From Chthoniobacter sp. (GTDB lineage: Bacteria > Verrucomicrobiota > Verrucomicrobiia > Chthoniobacterales > Chthoniobacteraceae), in contig JANXSB010000356.1 in NCBI GenBank assembly GCA_025352865.1, positions 1 to 13,638 of the forward strand: a stretch of DNA of 13,638 bases. The letters are read 5' to 3'. The notes under the pieces are model-generated. The model was not told the DNA's origin and ran no database searches. It was given only the letters and a program-made list of their open reading frames with translations. Of this stretch, positions 6,538 through 11,165 are shown piece after piece. Numbering within the stretch: the stretch's first letter is position 1; each line of letters opens with the position of its first letter. The position numbers were made by a program, and so were the translations under genes.

Positions 6538-8052
6538 ATGGCCTCCGCCCGCCCATTTCAGCTTCTCCGTTGCGCGATCATTTTCGCGCTGACCGCGGCA
6601 TCCGGCCACGCGCTCCAGCTCGGTGAAAACGAAGCGCAGATCACCGCGCGCCACGGTGCGCCCTCGGTCGAAGATCACGGGCGGCATCTCGCGGTGTATT
6701 TCTGGGAAGGCTGGTCGGCACAACTCGAATTCAAGGACGGCGTGGTCGACAAACTCACCTACCGTCGCAACACCTACCTCGAAGAGGCCGAAATCCAATC
6801 GCTCCTCCAGGCCAATGGCGGTGCGAACCGCTGGCATGAAACGACGAACCTCGCCACGAAGGCGCGCGAATGGATTCGAGATGACGGCGCTGTGGCAGTC
6901 AGCGATTCCGCGCGTCCCACCGGCATGATTTTCCAGACCGGCGTCGCCACCGCCGAGGCCATCGTCACCGATACTTTTTTGAAATTCGAAGCACCGGCCA
7001 GTCCACCCGCGCTCCAGCCGATGCCAGCCACGCCTCGGAACGAACCCGTCGTCCGCTCGAATGCTCCGCTGCCGCAACTCCGCTCCGAGCCGCAACTGCG
7101 AGCCGACGAAACATTGACGGAAATCTTCGCGCCCGCACCTGAGCCGCCGCCCGCTGCCGCAGTCGAGAGCGCGAAGCCGCGGGAAACTCCCGCACCCATC
7201 GCACCGTCTGCCGCCGCGATTGAAACCGCCGTCGCGGAAGTTCACGAACCGTCTGGAGGAATGGGTCGCCTAGTCTTCGGCATCATCTTCATCGTGGGGC
7301 TGATTGCCGCCGCGCTTTTCTATTTTCTCGCGAAACGGCGGCGAAGCCGGGTAGGGACGGCACTCCGTGCCGTCCGGGGCGAGCGCAGCGAGGCGGTGGG
7401 TGCCGGTTCCAGTGCGCGGACGGCACGGAGTGCCGTCCCTACCTCGCAGCCCACGCCGATGCCCGCATCGGACGAAGCCCTCGATTTGGACTCCCTCCGC
7501 GCGGATCAAATCGAATTGCTGCTTGGCGAAATTTTCCGCCGCCAAGGCTACACCGTCGAACTCTCCGCCGCGCTCGGCACGGACGGCGGCAGCGACCTCA
7601 CCCTGCGCCGCGACGGCGAAAGCATTCCCGTGCAAAGCAAGGACTGGAAAGCCGCGCGCGTCACCGAGCAGGAAATCCGCGGATTCTACGCCGTCATGGC
7701 CGGCACCGCCGCCCCGCGCGGCGTCTTCGTGACCACCGGCACTTTCTCGCGCGAGGCCCGCGAACTTGCCGCGGAAAAATCCATCGAACTCATCGACCGC
7801 GCCGGCCTCGCCCAGCGCATCGCCGCCGTGCGCCGCCCCGGCGAAAATTTCTTCGACGTGACGAGCTGGATCGACGACTTCACCGCCTACGCCCGCATCT
7901 TCGACCCCGAATGCCCGTGCTGCGCGCAGGCCATGGTCATCCGCCACCACCGCGCCGACGGCACCGCCCACTGGGCCTGCGTCACCCACCCGCGCTGCGC
8001 CGGAAAGCGCGAGACGCGCCGCGACCTGCTCACGCTCCCCGCCGCCGCTTAA
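6538..8052 (+). CDS. Membrane-anchored Mrr-type nuclease with exported N-terminal domain and C-terminal zinc ribbon
   Basis: A 504-residue protein, likely an inner-membrane nuclease. A signal or anchor segment at residues 1-22 (FALTAASGHA) leads into a small domain (about 23-130; LQLGENEAQITARHGAP, VYFWEGWSAQLEF, DKLTYRRNTY) like uncharacterised exported verrucomicrobial domains. A Pro/Ala-rich linker follows. One membrane helix lies at about 245-264, with RRR on its cytoplasmic side. Residues 272-302 come from a palindromic doublet. The Mrr catalytic domain (about 312-430) has IFRRQGYTVE, then Asp353 in GGSD, and Gln366-Ser-Lys368 in the PVQSKDWK strand. That is the D-QxK active site of Mrr endonucleases, and it looks intact. 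The C-terminus is a topoisomerase-type zinc ribbon with Cys459, Cys462, Cys481 and Cys487 (CPCC, WACVTHPRC). No methylase or specificity subunit is nearby. The ATG at 6538 places the signal sequence first; a GTG at 6349 is less likely. Confidence 0.85.
   Translation: MASARPFQLLRCAIIFALTAASGHALQLGENEAQITARHGAPSVEDHGRHLAVYFWEGWSAQLEFKDGVVDKLTYRRNTYLEEAEIQSLLQANGGANRWHETTNLATKAREWIRDDGAVAVSDSARPTGMIFQTGVATAEAIVTDTFLKFEAPASPPALQPMPATPRNEPVVRSNAPLPQLRSEPQLRADETLTEIFAPAPEPPPAAAVESAKPRETPAPIAPSAAAIETAVAEVHEPSGGMGRLVFGIIFIVGLIAAALFYFLAKRRRSRVGTALRAVRGERSEAVGAGSSARTARSAVPTSQPTPMPASDEALDLDSLRADQIELLLGEIFRRQGYTVELSAALGTDGGSDLTLRRDGESIPVQSKDWKAARVTEQEIRGFYAVMAGTAAPRGVFVTTGTFSREARELAAEKSIELIDRAGLAQRIAAVRRPGENFFDVTSWIDDFTAYARIFDPECPCCAQAMVIRHHRADGTAHWACVTHPRCAGKRETRRDLLTLPAAA
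7351..7442 (+). repeat. REP-like palindromic doublet inside the Mrr gene (element B)
   Basis: A perfect inverted repeat of 26 bp (7351-7376 against 7417-7442) flanks a 40-bp centre. Each arm is itself a hairpin: GGACGGCAC, a 3-nt TCC or GGA loop, then GTGCCGTCC, with a GTAG tag on the outer edge. It is read in frame without a stop (RVGTALRAVRGERSEAVGAG, then SSARTARSAVPTS). It forms the linker between the membrane helix and the Mrr domain. The architecture matches element A and the repeat at 10981, although the sequences differ. The GACGGCACTCCGTGCCGTC type of repeat is, from memory, common in verrucomicrobial genomes. Confidence 0.85.
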
Positions 8053-8071
8053 AAAGTCGGCCGCCGCAGTC

Positions 8072-8100
8072 TTGTCGCGCCACCGCGCCGCCCGTAGCCT
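8072..8100 (+). promoter_or_regulatory. Candidate promoter for a leaderless PQQ-propeller transcript
   Basis: TTGTCG (8072-8077), exactly 17 bp, then TAGCCT (8095-8100). Six bases follow before the ATG at 8107, so a normal start point would be the A of the ATG. No Shine-Dalgarno sequence precedes that codon. This suggests the propeller gene has its own promoter although it lies only 54 bp behind the Mrr gene. Confidence 0.4.
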
Positions 8101-8106
8101 GCGCGC

Positions 8107-9333
8107 ATGTTACTTCGTTCCCTCATCTTGCTCGCCACGCTCACAGCCGCCCACGCGGAGGACTGGCCGCAATGGCGCGGCCCTCGCGCCGATGGACGCA
8201 GCACCGAGACCGCCTTCCCGACGCATTGGAGCAAAACGGAAAACGTCGTCTGGCGCACACCGCTGCCCGGCTCCGGGCACGCGTCACCGATCATTTTCGG
8301 CGGGAAAATTTTCACCGTCACCGCGGACGACACGACCCAGGACCGCATGCTCCTTTGCCTCGACCGCACGAACGGAAAACTCCTCTGGCAGCAGACCGTG
8401 GTCAAAGCCCCGCTGGAGCCCACGCATCGCGAAAACAGCCACGCATCCTCGACGCCCGCGTGCGACGGTGAGCGCGTTTTTTGCACCTTCCTCGATGGCA
8501 AAGAAGTCGTCGTCGCCGCCTACGACCTCGCCGGGAAACAGCTCTGGCTCAAGCGCCCCGGCGTTTTCTCCAGCGTCCACGGCTTCAGCAGCACGCCCGT
8601 TTTTTTCAAAGACAAAGTCATCGTCAACTGCGACCACGACGGCGACGGCTACATCACCGCCCTCGCCCGCAACGACGGACGCGAGCTGTGGCGCATCGAC
8701 CGCCCAAACAAAACCCGCAGCTACTGCACGCCCCTCATCCGTTCCGCCGCCGGGCGCATGCAAATGGTCCTCAGCGGCTCCAAGTGCATCGCCAGCTACG
8801 ACCCCGACACCGGCGCGCTCCTCTGGATCGTCGATGGCCCCACCGACCAGTTCGTCGCCTCGCCGGTCTATAGCGAAACGACCGGGCTTTTCTACATCAC
8901 CGGCGGCTTCCCCGATCACCACATCATGGCGATAAAACCCGACGGTACCGGCAACGTCACCGCCACCCACGTCGTCTGGCACCACCGCACCGGTGCGGGC
9001 GTCTCGTATGTCCCGTCGCCCATCATCGAGGGCGAATGGTTCCTCCTCACCGACGACCGCGGCTACGCCTACGCCTTCGACTCCACGACCGGCGAGATCG
9101 TCTGGAACGAACGCTTCGCCCGCACCCACGCCTCCATCGTCAGCGCCGCCAGCCTGCTCTATTTCCTCGATGACAAAGGCGTCTGCCGCATCGTGAAACC
9201 CGCCGACAAGTTCGCCACCATCGCCACCAATGATCTCGGCGAAAACACCTACGCCTCCCCCGCGCTCAGCAACGGCCAGATTTTCCTCCGCACCGACCAG
9301 GCGCTCTACTGCATCGGCACCGCGAAGCCGTAG
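8107..9333 (+). CDS. Exported PQQ-like beta-propeller protein
   Basis: 408 residues with a signal peptide (about 1-18, LLATLTAAHA) and the mature start EDWPQWRGPRADGRS. That start is the hallmark of a large family of secreted PQQ-like (BamB-fold) propeller proteins in Planctomycetota and Verrucomicrobiota. Repeated blades carry the GKLLWQ, GKQLWLK, GRELWRID, GALLWIVDG and GEIVWNERF type of motif. Whether PQQ is bound cannot be told; most such proteins are annotated only by fold. Probable location is the periplasm or outer surface. The ATG at 8107 puts the signal peptide first. It follows the Mrr gene by 54 bp and precedes the SprT-like gene by 39 bp on the same strand, so read-through is possible despite separate promoter-like boxes. 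Its role is unknown. Confidence 0.9.
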   Translation: MLLRSLILLATLTAAHAEDWPQWRGPRADGRSTETAFPTHWSKTENVVWRTPLPGSGHASPIIFGGKIFTVTADDTTQDRMLLCLDRTNGKLLWQQTVVKAPLEPTHRENSHASSTPACDGERVFCTFLDGKEVVVAAYDLAGKQLWLKRPGVFSSVHGFSSTPVFFKDKVIVNCDHDGDGYITALARNDGRELWRIDRPNKTRSYCTPLIRSAAGRMQMVLSGSKCIASYDPDTGALLWIVDGPTDQFVASPVYSETTGLFYITGGFPDHHIMAIKPDGTGNVTATHVVWHHRTGAGVSYVPSPIIEGEWFLLTDDRGYAYAFDSTTGEIVWNERFARTHASIVSAASLLYFLDDKGVCRIVKPADKFATIATNDLGENTYASPALSNGQIFLRTDQALYCIGTAKP

Positions 9334-9353
9334 TGCGCCCACGGGCGAGAAGC

Positions 9354-9362
9354 TGCTAAGAT
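9354..9362 (+). promoter_or_regulatory. Candidate extended -10 element before the SprT-like gene
   Basis: TGC followed by TAAGAT (9354-9362) has the same extended -10 form as the box before the Mrr gene. It ends 10 bp before the ATG at 9373, giving a leader of only a few bases. No -35 box is convincing. No Shine-Dalgarno sequence is present. Confidence 0.35.
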
Positions 9363-9372
9363 TCGCCCACGC

Positions 9373-9972
9373 ATGCAGCTCGATTTTTTCCGCCAGCTCA
9401 CCACCCGCCTCCGCTCGGCGATCAAGCCCCGGAGCCATTCGCCGGTCATCGCACCCGCGAAAAGCGATGCGTCCGATCTGGAGGAAACCGCCCGCCTTCT
9501 CCTCCGCACCCTCGGTTGCGACGACCTCGCCACCCGGGTCCATGTGCGTTGGAACGCCCGCATGCGCAGCACCGCCGGCACCGCCTTTGCCGCGAAGTCT
9601 CTCATCACGCTCAATCCCCGCCTCCGCGATTTCGGCGACGCCGAAATCGACCGCACCCTGCGGCATGAACTCGCCCACCTGCTCGCCCACCACCGCGCCG
9701 GACGCCGCCGCATCGCACCCCACGGACGCGAGTGGCAGCAGGCCTGCCGCGACCTTGGCCTTGCCGATGAAAAGCGCTGCCACGACCTCCCGCTCCCGCG
9801 CCGGCAAATCAGCGCCCGCCATTTCTACCGCTGCCCGCACTGCGCCGTGGAACTCCAGCGCGTGCGTGCGCTGCGCGGAAAATCCGCCTGCCTCGCCTGC
9901 TGCCGCCGTCACAACGGCGGACGCTACGCCGACAAATTCCGCTTCGCCAAAATCCCCGCGCCGGTGGCGTGA
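9373..9972 (+). CDS. SprT-like zinc metalloprotease
   Basis: A cytoplasmic protein of 199 residues with no signal peptide. The SprT-like fold is marked by AGTAFAAKSLITLNPRL upstream of the zinc motif H98-E-L-A-H102. A third likely ligand, His117, lies in APHGREW. A C-terminal zinc ribbon follows with Cys154, Cys157, Cys173 and Cys176 (CPHC, CLAC). The eukaryotic relative Spartan cleaves DNA-protein crosslinks. The function of bacterial SprT-like proteins is poorly known, so protease activity is inferred from the intact HExxH. It is near the usual family length. The gene lies 39 bp behind the PQQ propeller and two genes after the Mrr nuclease. A link to DNA handling with the latter is possible but unproven. 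Confidence 0.9.
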   Translation: MQLDFFRQLTTRLRSAIKPRSHSPVIAPAKSDASDLEETARLLLRTLGCDDLATRVHVRWNARMRSTAGTAFAAKSLITLNPRLRDFGDAEIDRTLRHELAHLLAHHRAGRRRIAPHGREWQQACRDLGLADEKRCHDLPLPRRQISARHFYRCPHCAVELQRVRALRGKSACLACCRRHNGGRYADKFRFAKIPAPVA

Positions 9973-10007
9973 GGAAACTATTGCCAACGGCCTCTCATCA
10001 GCCCGGC

Positions 10008-10050
10008 TGGCACAATCAAAGCTAGCTATTAAATCAACTTGTGGTAGTTT
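10008..10050 (+). promoter_or_regulatory. AT-rich promoter region of the GH16 gene, with a sigma-54-like site
   Basis: TGGCAC (10008-10013) is followed, with the correct -24/-12 spacing, by AAGC (10019-10022). The invariant GG and GC are present but the TT of the -12 box is replaced by AA. An alternative sigma-70-type extended -10 is TGG followed by TAGTTT (10042-10050), which would start transcription near 10057. The region is clearly more AT-rich than its surroundings. Which site is used cannot be decided from sequence. Confidence 0.3.
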
Positions 10051-10068
10051 CCATGAGCCAAAGTGCGA

Positions 10069-10980
10069 ATGCGAATCATCCGTTCTCCGTTCGCCGCCAT
10101 CGGCCTCACGGCCCTGGTGGGAATGGCAAGTCTTCCCCTCAAGGCAGCCCCGCCCGCCGACTGGCAACTCGTCTTTGCCGATGAGTTCGACGCCGCCGAA
10201 CTCGACGCGACAAAATGGAGCACGACGATGGCTTTCGTCGGCACCCACGGCCCGCGCTATCACAATGAATACTATGCCAGCTACACGCTTGATGAGGACG
10301 TGATGCTCGGCGACGGCCTGCTGCGTCTGCGCACCGACAGGCGCGACGTGAAAGGCGACAACCCCGCCGGCGACTTCACCTATTCCCAAGGGCTCGTTTC
10401 GACCCACGACAAATTCACTTTTACCTACGGCTACATCGAAATCCGCGCGAAATATCCGGGCGGAAAAGGGCTCTGGCCCTGCTTCTGGCTGATGCCGCAA
10501 AACCTCGCCGCGTGGCCACCGGAATTCGACATCGCCGAGTACTACGGTGGCCAGCGCAAGATGCACCACGGCCTCGCCCACGGCACCATGACCGACACGC
10601 TCTGGGATAGCACCGGCGACACCGAGACGGAATTTGAAAACGTCTGGCACACCTACGCGCTCCAGTGGACGAAAGACCGCGCCGTTTGGTTTGTGGATGG
10701 CATCGCGCGTAAGACCATTGCCGCCGAATACGTGCCAGCCGTCCCGATGTACGTGTTGCTCAGCAACAGCATCAGTTCACGCCGCGGTCCCTCCAGCGAG
10801 CCGGATGAAAACACCGTCTTCCCGAATTATTTCGCCATAGATTACATCCGCATCTGGCAGCCGCCGCCCGTGCCGGTCGTGGCGAAAACGGACGCGGAAC
10901 CGGTCGCGGTCGTGGTGAAATTGGAGGCCGCCGATATTCCGGTGGTCGTGGCAGCCGAGCCGACGGCGGTGCAGCCGTAG
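10069..10980 (+). CDS. Secreted glycoside hydrolase family 16 protein
   Basis: 303 residues from this ATG; a GTG two codons upstream (10063) is an equally possible start. A signal peptide (about 1-25, SLPLKAAPP) leads into a GH16 domain starting at WQLVFADEFD. The catalytic motif is E152-F-D154-I-A-E157 in PPEFDIAEYYG: the nucleophile, helper Asp and acid/base Glu are all present. Other family marks are GYIEIRAKYPGGKGLWPCFWLMP, HTYALQWTKDRAVWFVDG and FAIDYIRIWQ at the end of the fold. GH16 enzymes cut beta-1,3/1,4-glucans and galactans such as laminarin, agar or carrageenan; the exact substrate is not evident. After residue 267 comes a Pro/Val/Ala-rich tail of about 37 residues with no fold I know, perhaps a linker or surface anchor. 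A terminator-like doublet begins right after the stop codon. No other polysaccharide-use genes adjoin it. Confidence 0.93.
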   Translation: MRIIRSPFAAIGLTALVGMASLPLKAAPPADWQLVFADEFDAAELDATKWSTTMAFVGTHGPRYHNEYYASYTLDEDVMLGDGLLRLRTDRRDVKGDNPAGDFTYSQGLVSTHDKFTFTYGYIEIRAKYPGGKGLWPCFWLMPQNLAAWPPEFDIAEYYGGQRKMHHGLAHGTMTDTLWDSTGDTETEFENVWHTYALQWTKDRAVWFVDGIARKTIAAEYVPAVPMYVLLSNSISSRRGPSSEPDENTVFPNYFAIDYIRIWQPPPVPVVAKTDAEPVAVVVKLEAADIPVVVAAEPTAVQP

Positions 10981-11044
10981 AAAGTAGCTTGGACTTTAGT
11001 CCAAAAGACCCTCGGCGTTTGGACTAAAATCCAAGCTACTTTTT
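10981..11044 (+). terminator. Palindromic doublet acting as likely terminator after the GH16 gene (element C)
   Basis: A 25-bp inverted repeat (10981-11005 against 11018-11042, one mismatch that pairs as G-U in RNA) flanks a 12-bp centre. It begins one base after the GH16 stop codon and ends in TTTTT (11040-11044), so it fits a Rho-independent terminator. Each arm also folds alone: TTGGACT, TT, AGTCCAA on the left, and a slightly damaged copy on the right. This hairpin-pair layout is the same as in elements A and B. The AT-rich sequence stands out from the neighbouring coding DNA. Confidence 0.75.
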
Positions 11045-11100
11045 CAGAAAACCACAGCATCTGGTGGAGTTATTCACAATCAAACCCCCACATATTGTGC

Positions 11101-11129
11101 TTGCCGTAAAATCACCCCGCTCCTAATTT
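11101..11129 (+). promoter_or_regulatory. Candidate sigma-70-type promoter of smc
   Basis: TTGCCG (11101-11106), a 17-bp spacer, then TAATTT (11124-11129), in an AT-rich patch. Transcription would begin near 11136, leaving a leader of about 30 bases before the ATG at 11166. No Shine-Dalgarno sequence is seen in that leader. Confidence 0.4.
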
Positions 11130-11165
11130 TCGCGCCGTCCGACCATTTTTCACCCCTCAAATCGC

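Noticed and set aside
8284..10650. A 788-codon minus-strand frame across the PQQ, SprT-like and GH16 genes
   Set aside because: It runs antisense to three genes with clear family motifs and across their intergenic gaps. Its Gly/Ala/Val/Glu/Asp-rich composition is typical of a GC-driven shadow.
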